From Allochromatium vinosum DSM 180 (lineage in GTDB: Bacteria; Pseudomonadota; Gammaproteobacteria; Chromatiales; Chromatiaceae), in the NCBI RefSeq assembly GCF_000025485.1, contig NC_013851.1:549001-613000 (forward strand): DNA of 64,000 nucleotides, read 5' to 3'. Below, piece after piece: positions 1 through 14,477 of the stretch. The translations under genes and the position numbers were made by a program. Below the pieces are notes generated by a model. The model saw only the letters and a list, made by a program, of their open reading frames with translations. It searched no databases and was not told the origin of the DNA. The stretch's first letter is position 1; every line of letters begins with the position of its first letter.

Positions 1-854
1 AGGAAGGCGCCGGCGAACATATCCCCCGCGCCGACCGTATCCACCGCCTCGACTTCGACCGGATCGATCTCGATCAGCGCCCGACCGTCCCAGACCAGCG
101 CGCCCTTGGGACCGCGGGTGATGGAGAAGTGGCGCGCGATGGTCTTGAGATAGTCGACCGCCTGATGCAGATCGTCCGAGCCGGCCATGCCCATGGCCTC
201 GAACTCGTTGGCAAACAGCAGATCCACGCCCGAGCCGATCATCTCCAGCAGTCCGGGCTTGAAGAACTTGACCATGTTGGGGTCCGACAGCGAGATGGCG
301 GTCCTGACGCCCGCCGCCTCGGCGATCCGCTTGGCCTCGATCGATGCCGCGCGCGCCGAGTCGGACGTGACCAGATAGCCTTCGGTATAGAACCAGTCCG
401 AATCGCACAGTGCCTCCTCGACCAGCTCCTTGGTCGAGAGGTTGCCGCTCACGCCCAGGAAAGTGCACATGGTGCGGTCGCTGTCCGGCGTCACCAACAC
501 CACGCAGCGTCCGGTGTGACCCTGATCCTTCTCGGTGTGGTGATTGGTGTCCACGCCGCCCTCGATCAGATCCTTCATGTAGAAGTGGCCCAGCTCGTCG
601 TCGGCGACCTTGCAGGAATAGAAGCCCTTACCGCCGAACTGGCTGAAGGCGATGATGGAGTTGGCCGCCGAGCCGCCCGAGCCGCGCTGAGGATGGTGCG
701 CCTTGAGATGCTCCATGATGCTGAGCTGCTGGTGTTCGTCGACCAGGGTCATGACGCCCTTGTCGATGCCGAGGATGCCCAGATCCTCGGGCGTGACTTC
801 GTATTCCATGTCGACCAGGGCATTGCCGATGCCGTAGATGTGATATTTCGCCAT
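1..854 (-). CDS. Adenosine kinase / PfkB-family sugar kinase (partial, C-terminus outside window)
   Basis: The first 284 residues are present and the gene runs off the left edge. The protein starts MAKYHIYGIGNALVDMEYEV and carries the N-terminal PfkB glycine signature (GSGGSAANSI, about residues 58-67). The last visible codons encode DTVGAGDMFAGAF, the second PfkB signature with the anion hole and catalytic Asp. This is the ribokinase/adenosine kinase fold, which phosphorylates a nucleoside or sugar with ATP. Adenosine kinase is the usual annotation for this subgroup, but substrate cannot be read from sequence. The ATG at 854 is the only start that fits the conserved N-terminus. It is transcribed away from the divergent hypothetical gene at 967. 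Confidence 0.85.
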   Translation of the reverse strand, partial: MAKYHIYGIGNALVDMEYEVTPEDLGILGIDKGVMTLVDEHQQLSIMEHLKAHHPQRGSGGSAANSIIAFSQFGGKGFYSCKVADDELGHFYMKDLIEGGVDTNHHTEKDQGHTGRCVVLVTPDSDRTMCTFLGVSGNLSTKELVEEALCDSDWFYTEGYLVTSDSARAASIEAKRIAEAAGVRTAISLSDPNMVKFFKPGLLEMIGSGVDLLFANEFEAMGMAGSDDLHQAVDYLKTIARHFSITRGPKGALVWDGRALIEIDPVEVEAVDTVGAGDMFAGAF

Positions 855-966
855 GATGGTTCCATGAGTGCACAAAAAAGTGGACCATTGTACCGAGCCA
901 TCGAGCCGCTGGCGCGTTCCGGCGGCGATTTACCATCTGAACGGAGCGGTTTTTCGCGCAAGACTG

Positions 967-1449
967 ATGAAACGTAAGATGAATCTGTTGATGATCATCG
1001 GGTTGGTGGGCACCCCGATCGCCGGGACTCAGTTCGGCCTGGACTATGGCCGTGCCATCTGGGGCGCGCCCCAGGTCGAATGGACGCCCATCGAAATGGC
1101 CCTGCCGCTGGAGCAGACCAGCGGGAACTTTCAACTCTTGCTCGACAATGAGCCGCTTGCCGACCATTTGGCGCGTAACTCGCTCACGGCGCTGGGATCG
1201 GAGGGACTGGCCTATTTCGTCACTCCCCAGATGGTCCGGGTGCGTCTCAACAACTGGCCTCAGATCCAGGCGTGGAAGGCCCATTTGCTGCACATGGGGG
1301 TGTACTCCGCGCTCGGGCTCGGCGTGTCGCTGACCTGTCTGATCGTGGGGCTGGTCGAGTTCTTCCGCCAGACGCCCGTGCCGCGACGACGACCGCCCGA
1401 GGCACAGGTGGCGCGTCCCGTCCGTCGTCGTGATCCGGGTGTGTTCTAG
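967..1449 (+). CDS. Hypothetical membrane protein, 160 aa
   Basis: I do not recognise a family. The protein starts MKRKMNLLMIIGLVGTPIAG, an N-terminal hydrophobic segment that could be a signal anchor, and has a second clear transmembrane segment at about residues 115-138 (YSALGLGVSLTCLIVGLVEF). Between them is a roughly 90-residue polar region, probably periplasmic, and the tail is Arg/Pro-rich (RRRPPEAQ...RRRD), consistent with a cytoplasmic end. The frame is open from 868, but the hydrophobic start at 967 is the more natural beginning. It ends in TAG at 1447-1449, so amber is used as an ordinary stop here. It converges on cydC, nine bases away. Confidence 0.6.
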   Translation: MKRKMNLLMIIGLVGTPIAGTQFGLDYGRAIWGAPQVEWTPIEMALPLEQTSGNFQLLLDNEPLADHLARNSLTALGSEGLAYFVTPQMVRVRLNNWPQIQAWKAHLLHMGVYSALGLGVSLTCLIVGLVEFFRQTPVPRRRPPEAQVARPVRRRDPGVF

Positions 1450-1458
1450 CCTCGAAAC

Positions 1459-3195
1459 TCAGCGCGTCTCGGCCTCGGCGCGCAGCGGCAGCAGGGCCGC
1501 CTGCATCGCCTGCGGAATGACCGAGACATCACCGCGCGCCAGCTCGCGTCCCTGATCGAGCACCAGCACCTGATCGACCCAGTCCAGACCGGCCGGACGA
1601 TGGGTGATGAGCAGCACGGTGCGTCCGACCATGAGGGTATCGAGCGCCTGCATCAGATCGCGCTCGGTGGCAGCGTCCAAACCCTCGGTCGGCTCGTCGA
1701 GCAGCAGGATGGGCGCGTCCTTGAGCAGGGCGCGCGCCACGGCGATCCGCCGCCCCTGACCGCCCGAGAGTCGCACGCCGGTCTCGCCGACCCAGGTGTC
1801 ATAGCCCTCGGGCAGCTCGGCGATGAAGTCGTGGATCTGGGCCACGCGGCAGGCCGCTTCGATCGCCGCCTGCGGAGCGTCCGGGTTGGCGATCAGCAGA
1901 TTCTCGCGGATGGTGGCGTCGAACAGATGGGTGTGCTGACTGACCACGGCGATGTGGCGGCGCAGATCGTCGCCATGGAAGTCCAGGATGTCATGACCGC
2001 CGACGCGGATGCTGCCCGAATCCGGTGCCCAGAAGCGCAGCAGCAGATTGAACAGCGTGCTCTTGCCCGAGCCGGTCGCGCCGATCACCGCCGCGCGTGT
2101 GCCTTGGGGCACCTGGAGCCGGATGCCTGAGACGGCCGGGCGTGGCGCGTCCGGGTAGCTGAAGCGCACATCAGCGAACTCGATATCGAAGCGTTCGGGC
2201 CGGGGCGAGGGGGGGCTCGGTTCGGCGACGGCCGGCTCGGTATCGACGATGGCAAACAGCCGGTGCGCGGCGGCCAGGGTGCGCCCGAGCATCTGGAACG
2301 CCTGGGGCAGGGGGGCGACGGCCTCGAAGCTGGCGAGCGTAAAGAGTGCCAGCATCGCCAGTTGCGGCGGCATCAGCCGCCCGTCGTCGACCAGCGGGAT
2401 GGCGATCCACAGCAGCACCCACAGGCTCAGGCTGGCGCAGAGTCCGACGGCGGCCTGAGTCAGGCCATGATCGCTGGAGAGACGGGTCTGATCGGCGATC
2501 AGACGCCGGCTCAGGCTGTCGATATGCCGGGCCTGGCGCTCGGCGGCGCCATAGAGCGTGAGTTCGGCCAGGCCCTGGACACCATCGATGACCGCCGTGC
2601 GCAAGGCCGCCTCGTCCTCGGCGATGCGCCGTCCAGGGGCCAGACCGCGTGCCTGCGACCAGATCGGCAGTCCCACCCCGGCCAGTACCAGAAAGGTCAG
2701 GCCGGAGAGCGCCAGCAGTGGATGGTAGAAGAGCAGAAAGATCGTGAACAGCACGATACTGACATTGGCCACCGCGACCGGCACCAGCACCCGCACATAG
2801 AGATTGTCGAGCGCGTCGATGTCGGCGCGGATGCGGCTCAGCAGATCGCCGCTGTGATACTGCTGGAGCCGCGCCGGGGCGAGCGGTTCGAGATGCTGAT
2901 AGAACCAGACGCGCAGACTGGCGATCAGCCGGAAGGTCGCCTCATGGTTGACGAGCCGTTCGCCATAGCGCCCGGCGGTGCGGATCATGGCACTGCCCCG
3001 GATCAGCGCCGCCGGGGTGAAATAGTTCATGGCCACGCCCGCTGCGCCGGCAGCGGCCATCGCGGTCAGGAACCAGCCGGCGGCGGCCATGAGCGTGACA
3101 TTGGCCAGCAGGGTCAGGATCGCGGCCAGGGTGCCGACCAGCATCCAGGTTCGGTAGGGCTGAAAGAGTTGCCACAGACGGCGCAGTTCGTTCAT
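1459..3195 (-). CDS. cydC: Thiol reductant ABC exporter subunit CydC
   Basis: This 578-aa protein is a half-transporter with an N-terminal six-helix ABC exporter membrane domain (about 1-310) and a C-terminal ATPase domain. It has Walker A (GATGSGKST), the signature LSGGQ, and Walker B (ILLLDEPTEGLD). CydC pairs with CydD in the inner membrane to export glutathione/cysteine to the periplasm, which is needed for maturation of cytochrome bd and periplasmic c-type cytochromes. The upstream cydD overlaps by four bases (ATGA at 3192-3195), so the two are translationally coupled. Assignment as C rather than D rests on its second position in the pair and on the sequence. No cydAB genes are adjacent. 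Confidence 0.9.
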   Translation of the reverse strand: MNELRRLWQLFQPYRTWMLVGTLAAILTLLANVTLMAAAGWFLTAMAAAGAAGVAMNYFTPAALIRGSAMIRTAGRYGERLVNHEATFRLIASLRVWFYQHLEPLAPARLQQYHSGDLLSRIRADIDALDNLYVRVLVPVAVANVSIVLFTIFLLFYHPLLALSGLTFLVLAGVGLPIWSQARGLAPGRRIAEDEAALRTAVIDGVQGLAELTLYGAAERQARHIDSLSRRLIADQTRLSSDHGLTQAAVGLCASLSLWVLLWIAIPLVDDGRLMPPQLAMLALFTLASFEAVAPLPQAFQMLGRTLAAAHRLFAIVDTEPAVAEPSPPSPRPERFDIEFADVRFSYPDAPRPAVSGIRLQVPQGTRAAVIGATGSGKSTLFNLLLRFWAPDSGSIRVGGHDILDFHGDDLRRHIAVVSQHTHLFDATIRENLLIANPDAPQAAIEAACRVAQIHDFIAELPEGYDTWVGETGVRLSGGQGRRIAVARALLKDAPILLLDEPTEGLDAATERDLMQALDTLMVGRTVLLITHRPAGLDWVDQVLVLDQGRELARGDVSVIPQAMQAALLPLRAEAETR

Positions 3196-4970
3196 GCCGG
3201 CTCACTCCCAGGCCGGCTCGGACTGTGGGCGGCGATCATCCGCGCATAGAGTCCGGCGGCATCGGCCAGTTCATCATGTGTCCCCTGTTCGACGATCCGC
3301 CCCCGATCGAGCACCAGGATGCGATCGGCGCGGCGCACTGTATTGAGCCGATGCGCGATCACCAGCAGGGTGCGATCGAGCGCCAGTTCGTCGATGCCTT
3401 CCTGGACCAGACGCTCGCTCTCGGGGTCGAGGTTGGCCGTGGCCTCGTCGAGGATCACCAGGGGGGCATCGCGCAGAAAGGCGCGGGCCAGGGCGATGCG
3501 CTGGATCTGCCCGCCCGAGAGTCCCGCGCCGCGCTCGCCGACCGGGCTGTCATAGCCCAGCGGCAGGGCGTCGATGAATTCAGCCGCCCGTGCGCGTCGC
3601 GCCGCCTCACGCACGGCGTCGAGCTCGGCCTCGGGCTGCCCGAGCCGGATGTTGTCGGCGATCGTGCCCTGGAACAGGCGCGGTTGCTGCGGCACCCAGG
3701 CCAGATGACGGCGCCAGTCTTCCAGGTCGATCTCGGCGAGCGCCTGTTCGCCGATCAGGATGCGCCCGCCGGTCGGAACCAGGAACCCGAGCAGCAGATT
3801 GACCACTGTGGTCTTGCCTGCGCCGCTGGTGCCGACCAGGGCGATGCGCTGCCCCGGCGGGATGGCGAAGCTCAGACCATCGAGTGCCTCGCGCCCCGGC
3901 TCATAGCTGAATCGCACGTCTTCGAAGCGCACCCCAAGCGGCCGGGCGGCCGCCAGCGGCTCGGTGCCCGGATCGATACGGGTCGGTTCGGTGTCCAGCA
4001 CCTGGATCAACTGTTCGGCGGCCGCCACCGCGCCCATGCGCGCATGGTACTGAGTGCCGAGATTGCGCAGCGGCGCATAGAACTCGGGCGCGAGCATGAG
4101 CACGAAGAATCCTTGCAGATAGGTCACGTCCGGGATCGGAATCCAGGCCGGCACCGGCACTGCCAGGCCATAGAGCCGGAAGCCGATCAGGACCGCGACG
4201 ATGGCGACCCCGACGCTGGCGAAGAACTCCAGCACCGCCGAGGACAGGAAGGCCACGCGCAGCACCTGCATGGTGCTGTGACGATAGTCGTCGGAGACGC
4301 GCGCGATGATGGCGACCTCGCGCCGGCTGGCGCCGAAGAGTTTGAGCGTGGTCAGGCCCTGGATGACGTCGAGGAAGTGCGCGCTCATGCGCGCGAGCTG
4401 TTTCCACTGGCGCTGATTGCGCACCTCGGCGCCCGAACCGATCAGGATCATGAACAGCGGGATCAGCGGCGCCGTGAACAGCAGCACCAGCCCGGCGAGC
4501 CAGTCCATCGGCATCACGGCGGTGAGGATGGCCAGCGGCAGGATCATCACCAGCGTCATGGCCGGGACGAAACGGGCGTAATAGCCCTCCAGGTCGTCGA
4601 TACCCTTGGTCAGAGTCTCGACCAACGCGCCGCTGCGCTGGCCGGAGAGATAGGCCGGCCCGAGCCGTTGCAGATGCCGATGGATCCGATCGCGCAGCGT
4701 GGCACGCACCTGAGCGGCCGCTTGAAAGGCCGATCGCTCGGCGAGCCAGACGATGAGCGCGCGCGCGCCAAACAGCGCCAGCAGCCCCCACAGCCAGGGC
4801 TGGACTTCGCTCAGTCCAGCGTCGTTGAAGATCACGGCATCGAGGGTCACGGCCAGCGCCCAAGCCTGGGCGACGGCCAGCAGACCGTTGGCCGTGTTGA
4901 GCCAGATGGCCCGCATGAGCGCGGCGCCAGCGAGCGGCCGTTGTGATTTGAGCCAGGCGTTGACTGACAT
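3192..4970 (-). CDS. cydD: Thiol reductant ABC exporter subunit CydD
   Basis: This 592-aa ABC half-transporter is the partner of CydC. Its membrane domain (about 1-330) has several hydrophobic helices, and the ATPase domain follows, with Walker A GTSGAGKTT near residues 380-388, signature LSGGQ near 484-488 and Walker B LVILDEATANLD near 503-514. The CydDC heterodimer exports cysteine and glutathione from cytoplasm to periplasm and supports cytochrome assembly. It is the first gene of the pair and lies divergent to katG across a 313-base gap. The shared direction away from katG may reflect common redox responsiveness, but no specific operator was identified. Confidence 0.92.
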   Translation of the reverse strand: MSVNAWLKSQRPLAGAALMRAIWLNTANGLLAVAQAWALAVTLDAVIFNDAGLSEVQPWLWGLLALFGARALIVWLAERSAFQAAAQVRATLRDRIHRHLQRLGPAYLSGQRSGALVETLTKGIDDLEGYYARFVPAMTLVMILPLAILTAVMPMDWLAGLVLLFTAPLIPLFMILIGSGAEVRNQRQWKQLARMSAHFLDVIQGLTTLKLFGASRREVAIIARVSDDYRHSTMQVLRVAFLSSAVLEFFASVGVAIVAVLIGFRLYGLAVPVPAWIPIPDVTYLQGFFVLMLAPEFYAPLRNLGTQYHARMGAVAAAEQLIQVLDTEPTRIDPGTEPLAAARPLGVRFEDVRFSYEPGREALDGLSFAIPPGQRIALVGTSGAGKTTVVNLLLGFLVPTGGRILIGEQALAEIDLEDWRRHLAWVPQQPRLFQGTIADNIRLGQPEAELDAVREAARRARAAEFIDALPLGYDSPVGERGAGLSGGQIQRIALARAFLRDAPLVILDEATANLDPESERLVQEGIDELALDRTLLVIAHRLNTVRRADRILVLDRGRIVEQGTHDELADAAGLYARMIAAHSPSRPGSEPA

Positions 4971-7467
<2,497 letters not shown>

Positions 7468-7476
7468 GTGTGAGTG

Positions 7477-7506
7477 CCGGAAGCTCTGAGGGAACAGGGC
7501 TTCCGG
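7477..7506 (+). terminator. Stem-loop downstream of katG
   Basis: Eight-base perfect arms CCGGAAGC and GCTTCCGG enclose a 14-base loop, nine bases after the katG stop. No T-run follows, so it may be a 3' stabilising structure or a weak/Rho-assisted terminator rather than a classical intrinsic terminator. Confidence 0.45.
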
Positions 7507-7752
7507 TGAGAGTGGTTGCAAAGTGTCTATCCAGCTTTTGAGCTATGCCGGCTCACAGTATTCTTGCTTCAGAGGTCGGATCGTGATCCCGCCTGACAGA
7601 GATTTAAAAGGATTTGATGTCTTTATCGCTATATCCTCTTAAAGGCATCGCATTGCATACATTTCCGTAAGCTGTTGAATTTTATGAAGCTCAAGCTGAA
7701 GTATGCTCTATAAAAAATCAGTAACTTACAGGTTTATGTGTAATGCGATGTC

Positions 7753-8118
7753 TTAAAGGTTAGGGTCTTCGATATTGTCTGGCTTTTTTGTTGTTAAAAA
7801 AGAAGATATCAAGTTGACTCCAATGCCCATAGCAGTAGCCGGAAAAATAAAAAGCCAAACCGTGCTGCTGTTCTTTATGGCTACCCATGCTGAATCAAGT
7901 TTTGGTTTTTCTGCTTGGATTATTTCAATGTGGCTTATGATTTCAATAAATAGTTCTGCCATCCATGTGCCGAGCCCCACAAGCAGGAAGCCGCAAATTA
8001 AAACGGACCATCTCCAGCTTTCCCCACGATTTAACCATGTCCAATATATCACGCCCAGTGCAGGAAAGATGCCGAATAACCATCCGGCAATATTTAGAGT
8101 TTCTTGAGTTTCGAGCAT
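7753..8118 (-). CDS. Small hypothetical membrane protein, 121 aa
   Basis: I do not recognise a family. The sequence suggests three transmembrane segments: residues 8-28 (IAGWLFGIFPALGVIYWTWL), about 36-60 (WSVLICGFLLVGLGTWMAEL) and about 84-107 (TVWLFIFPATAMGIGVNLIS), with a short Lys/Asp-rich tail. An AGAGAGA ribosome-binding sequence precedes the ATG. Base composition is clearly AT-richer than the surrounding chromosome, matching the neighbouring OLD-type gene 64 bases upstream on the same strand, which suggests they arrived together. A membrane effector or accessory partner for that ATPase is possible but is only inference. The 285-base gap between katG and this gene is AT-rich and contains no other gene I can support. 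Confidence 0.6.
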   Translation of the reverse strand: MLETQETLNIAGWLFGIFPALGVIYWTWLNRGESWRWSVLICGFLLVGLGTWMAELFIEIISHIEIIQAEKPKLDSAWVAIKNSSTVWLFIFPATAMGIGVNLISSFLTTKKPDNIEDPNL

Positions 8119-8182
8119 TAATTTCTCTCTTGCTTGCTTTGGCCAGTGCTTGCGTAATAAACGCAGCTTACGAGCATACTAA

Positions 8183-9598
8183 TTAAATCGCTTGCTGTAT
8201 TTTGGCTGGTATGCCTTTTCTGCTAACTGAAGAAGTCCATTCTTTAATGCTGCCTATGAAATCCCAAACATCACCGTCTTCTGGTTTTGTGTAGTTTTCT
8301 AGTTCTGGATTTTCTCCCATTTTTTCAAAAATTTCAATAAGCCATTTTGGTCCGTGCCCAGATGCTTTCAGGTTTTTTAACCAACACTCAAGCTCTCCAT
8401 TTGGAACCACAAATAACCCATATTCTCTGAGTTGCCTTAGAAGACTTTCCGCAGCTTCTTTCTCATCGTTTGGAAGTGAAGATATTCCGCCATCTCTTTT
8501 CATGTCTATATTCAGTTCGATAAATTTTTTGCTTATTTCTTGGCGAATTGAGATTAGCGATTTCTGTGAAATATGAGGCACAAATCCACTACCTAAGAAA
8601 TTACTCCATGGCTGGCCGCCTTCCTTTAAAACATCAATATCAACAATAGCTGCAGCTGGAATGCCTAATTCTCGTAAAGGTCGAATTATTTGGTGTACGG
8701 TCTGCTTGTTTTGTGCATTTATGAACAGGCAGTTTGTTATCCCTCTTTCTGGGGAGTGTTTTAATAGCCTCTCATTTATTTCTTGATAGAATGCCCTGTC
8801 TGCATCCGACTCAGTTACGATAACTGCCTCATAGAACAGGCCGTCTATTACGCCTGTGGAACGTAACAGCGGATTTCGCATTAATTGCAGTAGCTTTTCG
8901 CTAGGTAGTAATCTCGCTGTTGCTACGCTTTGCGAGTATGTAAGGCGAACGATGTTTATTGGTGTGCCAGATTGAATGCAGCCCATAATAAAATTGGAGC
9001 TGTGTGTAGAGACGAATATTTTTTTGCTTTGCGCAGAAGCCGTAACGGAGATCTCTTTGCCTAACTTGTATGAGAGTGATGGATGCAAAAAAGCCTCTGG
9101 CTCATCAATCATTAGAACCATTGGGTCGCCAGCTACAAGCTCAAGAACAATACCTGTAAATGCTTTTGCGCCATCGCTAAGGTCATCTATTTTCTTGGCT
9201 TTGCTATGGAATATTACTGCATCAGCATGAACCCCTCTTTCTTGTATGTCGTTTGATGGGGGGGTTTCAGATAATCTTACTTTTAATTTGCCCAAATCTG
9301 TCGGATCAATAACAAAATAAAGACCAAAAGCGTCATGTACAATTCTTCTAACTTCAGCTCTTTTTTTGTCATCTCTAAATAGAGCGCTCAAGCTATTACT
9401 AGGGGGTAACTGAAGATTACCCCCTTGCTGCTCTTGTGTGAGCTGCATTCTTCCATGCCCGTCAAGCAATAATGTATTAAACTTTAGGAACCACCTGCAG
9501 AAATATTGGCGATAATGCTTGTCGTTGAGTTTTTCAACTAACTGCGTAAATATTTCCTTTTCTATCTGTGCGCGTTCTTGATAGTTTCCAACTATCAT
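8183..9598 (-). CDS. OLD-family-like ATPase/TOPRIM protein, main fragment lacking the P-loop
   Basis: This 471-aa reading frame is the larger part of an OLD-type (overcoming lysogenisation defect) ATPase. It has an ABC-like signature region (DDLSDGAKAFTGIVLEL), a Walker B (PMVLMIDEPEAFLHP), a switch His (VSTHSSNF) and then a TOPRIM-like nuclease region with the conserved Glu (AVIVTESDADRAFYQE) and DxD (AAIVDIDVL). The Walker A half sits in a separate 86-aa frame at 9617-9877, in the same reading frame and separated only by one TAG and six codons. Read together they give one ordinary-length protein of about 563 residues. Alone, this fragment could not bind ATP normally. The gene is AT-rich and probably horizontally acquired. 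OLD-type nucleases often act in phage defence. Confidence 0.75.
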   Translation of the reverse strand: MIVGNYQERAQIEKEIFTQLVEKLNDKHYRQYFCRWFLKFNTLLLDGHGRMQLTQEQQGGNLQLPPSNSLSALFRDDKKRAEVRRIVHDAFGLYFVIDPTDLGKLKVRLSETPPSNDIQERGVHADAVIFHSKAKKIDDLSDGAKAFTGIVLELVAGDPMVLMIDEPEAFLHPSLSYKLGKEISVTASAQSKKIFVSTHSSNFIMGCIQSGTPINIVRLTYSQSVATARLLPSEKLLQLMRNPLLRSTGVIDGLFYEAVIVTESDADRAFYQEINERLLKHSPERGITNCLFINAQNKQTVHQIIRPLRELGIPAAAIVDIDVLKEGGQPWSNFLGSGFVPHISQKSLISIRQEISKKFIELNIDMKRDGGISSLPNDEKEAAESLLRQLREYGLFVVPNGELECWLKNLKASGHGPKWLIEIFEKMGENPELENYTKPEDGDVWDFIGSIKEWTSSVSRKGIPAKIQQAI

Positions 9599-9616
9599 GC
9601 AGCCTTTTGGTAGGGG

Positions 9617-9877
9617 CTAATTTTCATTGGGTTCTTTTTCTAGGTGAGCTAATTTTTCGATAAGCTCTTGCTTTTCTATATTTTCAAAATAGGCGTCTTC
9701 GATAATAACCCCGCGCGCATCAAAGTTACCTTCTCTGCAAAAATGAAGGATTTCTTTGAGGATCTTTGATTTTCCGGAATTGTTTGGCCCAACAAATACC
9801 GTAATTGGAGTTACTGATAAATTCAAAGGATTCTCAGTTGCCGCACTGCCAAATTTTAATTTTATTCTTTTAAGCAT
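9617..9877 (-). CDS. N-terminal Walker A fragment of the OLD-family-like ATPase
   Basis: This 86-residue frame begins MLKRIKLKFGSA and contains a textbook P-loop (VFVGPNNSGKSKILKEIL, about residues 28-45). It ends at TAG (9617-9619). The next six sense codons and the ATG at 9598 continue in the same frame into the Walker B/TOPRIM fragment, so this is the 5' part of one broken gene rather than an independent small protein. Causes could be a nonsense mutation, readthrough, reinitiation at 9598 or a base-calling error. About 276 bases upstream, to the histidine-kinase gene end, contain nothing I can assign apart from the promoter this gene would need. Confidence 0.7.
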   Translation of the reverse strand: MLKRIKLKFGSAATENPLNLSVTPITVFVGPNNSGKSKILKEILHFCREGNFDARGVIIEDAYFENIEKQELIEKLAHLEKEPNEN

Positions 9878-10153
9878 CTCAAGTTTCCGTGGAAATATAG
9901 CCAGTGATTATATTGGTTTCCAGTTTGGCCGCCTTTTATGCAGTGTGAGATTGACGGTATTGCCGTAAACACTGAAGACCCTGTGAGATTTTATCTGCAA
10001 AGCACATATTATCCCGCAGAATCCTGTCCATGCGCGGGACTCTCTAGTGACGTGTGGACTTACGACCCGGATCTATCTCTTGCCAATCCCTCGTTTCGCC
10101 TCGATTGCGCCAAACCGCTGTGTATCGAAATCCCCGAATCAGCGTCCCACTGC

Positions 10154-13342
<3,189 letters not shown>

Positions 13343-13370
13343 GATGATTGCGCGCGGCTGGCGTCCGATG

Positions 13371-14477
13371 TCAGTGGATGTGATCGTCAGCGAGTGGATA
13401 ACGCCCCCAGCGCGCGACGGCCTGGGAGATGGTCGTCAGGACCGCGTCCGGCACCTGCCAGGGAATTTCGCCGTGGTTGTCGGCGAGGATGAAACCGCCA
13501 CCGTGCCCGGCGGCCCGGATGGCGTCCCTGACGGCGGATTCGGCCTGCTCCGGCGTCCAGTGACGCATGGCGATGCCGTTGAGGTTGCCCAGCAGCGACA
13601 GTCGCCCCTGGGCGGCGTGTTTCAGCGCGCCGAGATCCTCGTGCGAACTCACGCCGATCACGGCCGCGCCCGTGTCGAGCAGATCCGGCACGCGCGGCAG
13701 GATGCGCCCCGAGGCGAAGTGCATGGCGGCCGGCGCCTTGATCTGGGCGAGGGTGCGACGGGCGATCTCGCGTCCGGTGGCCAGAAAGAACTCGCGCGTG
13801 GTGATGGTCGTCGACGAGACCGGATCGAAATAACAGATGGCGTTCGCGCCGGCCTCGACCTGGGCATTGGCCCAGTCGACGCAGAAACGTTCGTTGAGCT
13901 GCATCAGGCGCTCGAACAGATCGGGCCGCTCGTGCATCAGGATCAGATAGCGCTCGAATCCGAGCTGCATTACCGGCAGCGAGAAGGGCGACATCACCAC
14001 GCCGATGATGGGCACTTCGCCGCGCGCCTGCTCGGCCATCAGGCGCGTGGCCGTGAGCACGCGCTGTAGGCTGGGTGAATCCTCGATGCGCGGTACGCTC
14101 AGGCGCCGGATGTCCTCGGGATCGCGCACGATCGGGGCGCCGGCGTTGGGCGGGCCATCGGCGCGAAACAGCGTGCTGCCGCCCCAGGCTTCGATCTCGA
14201 TGGCGGCATAGTGGAAGTTGTAGAGACAGTCGTGGCCGAGCTTGGCGCGCAGACGCCATTGCCCCTCGGCCACCTGCTCGGGACGGGCGAAATACTCCTC
14301 GATCGATAGACCGAGCTCGCGCGCGCCCTGCATGACCGGGAACAGGAAGAGCGGCACCCGGTCCGGCTCACGCTGACCGAGCGCGGTCAGGACGCGCTGC
14401 ATGGAGGTCATGGGGGCGACGGGCTGGTCCGGCGTCGGCGCGGACGGAGGCGGCCCTTCTTGGTTCGGGACCGTCAC
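13371..14477 (-). CDS. Uroporphyrinogen decarboxylase-family protein (MtaA/CmuA-like methyltransferase homologue)
   Basis: This 368-aa TIM-barrel protein belongs to the UroD superfamily, in the branch of methylcobamide:acceptor methyltransferases (MtaA, MtbA, CmuA) rather than haem-pathway HemE. Evidence is the [20 protein letters not shown] start, the internal [11 protein letters not shown]-type motif region and its position next to a corrinoid protein. MtaA-type enzymes bind zinc through HxC and a distant Cys. Here the first motif reads MHFASG (His253 kept, Cys replaced by Ala255) and the second reads ILADNHGE, placing His335 where Cys is expected by my hand alignment. A canonical thiol methyltransferase role is therefore doubtful. 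The GTG start overlaps the corrinoid gene stop by four bases. Confidence 0.82.
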   Translation of the reverse strand: MTVPNQEGPPPSAPTPDQPVAPMTSMQRVLTALGQREPDRVPLFLFPVMQGARELGLSIEEYFARPEQVAEGQWRLRAKLGHDCLYNFHYAAIEIEAWGGSTLFRADGPPNAGAPIVRDPEDIRRLSVPRIEDSPSLQRVLTATRLMAEQARGEVPIIGVVMSPFSLPVMQLGFERYLILMHERPDLFERLMQLNERFCVDWANAQVEAGANAICYFDPVSSTTITTREFFLATGREIARRTLAQIKAPAAMHFASGRILPRVPDLLDTGAAVIGVSSHEDLGALKHAAQGRLSLLGNLNGIAMRHWTPEQAESAVRDAIRAAGHGGGFILADNHGEIPWQVPDAVLTTISQAVARWGRYPLADDHIH

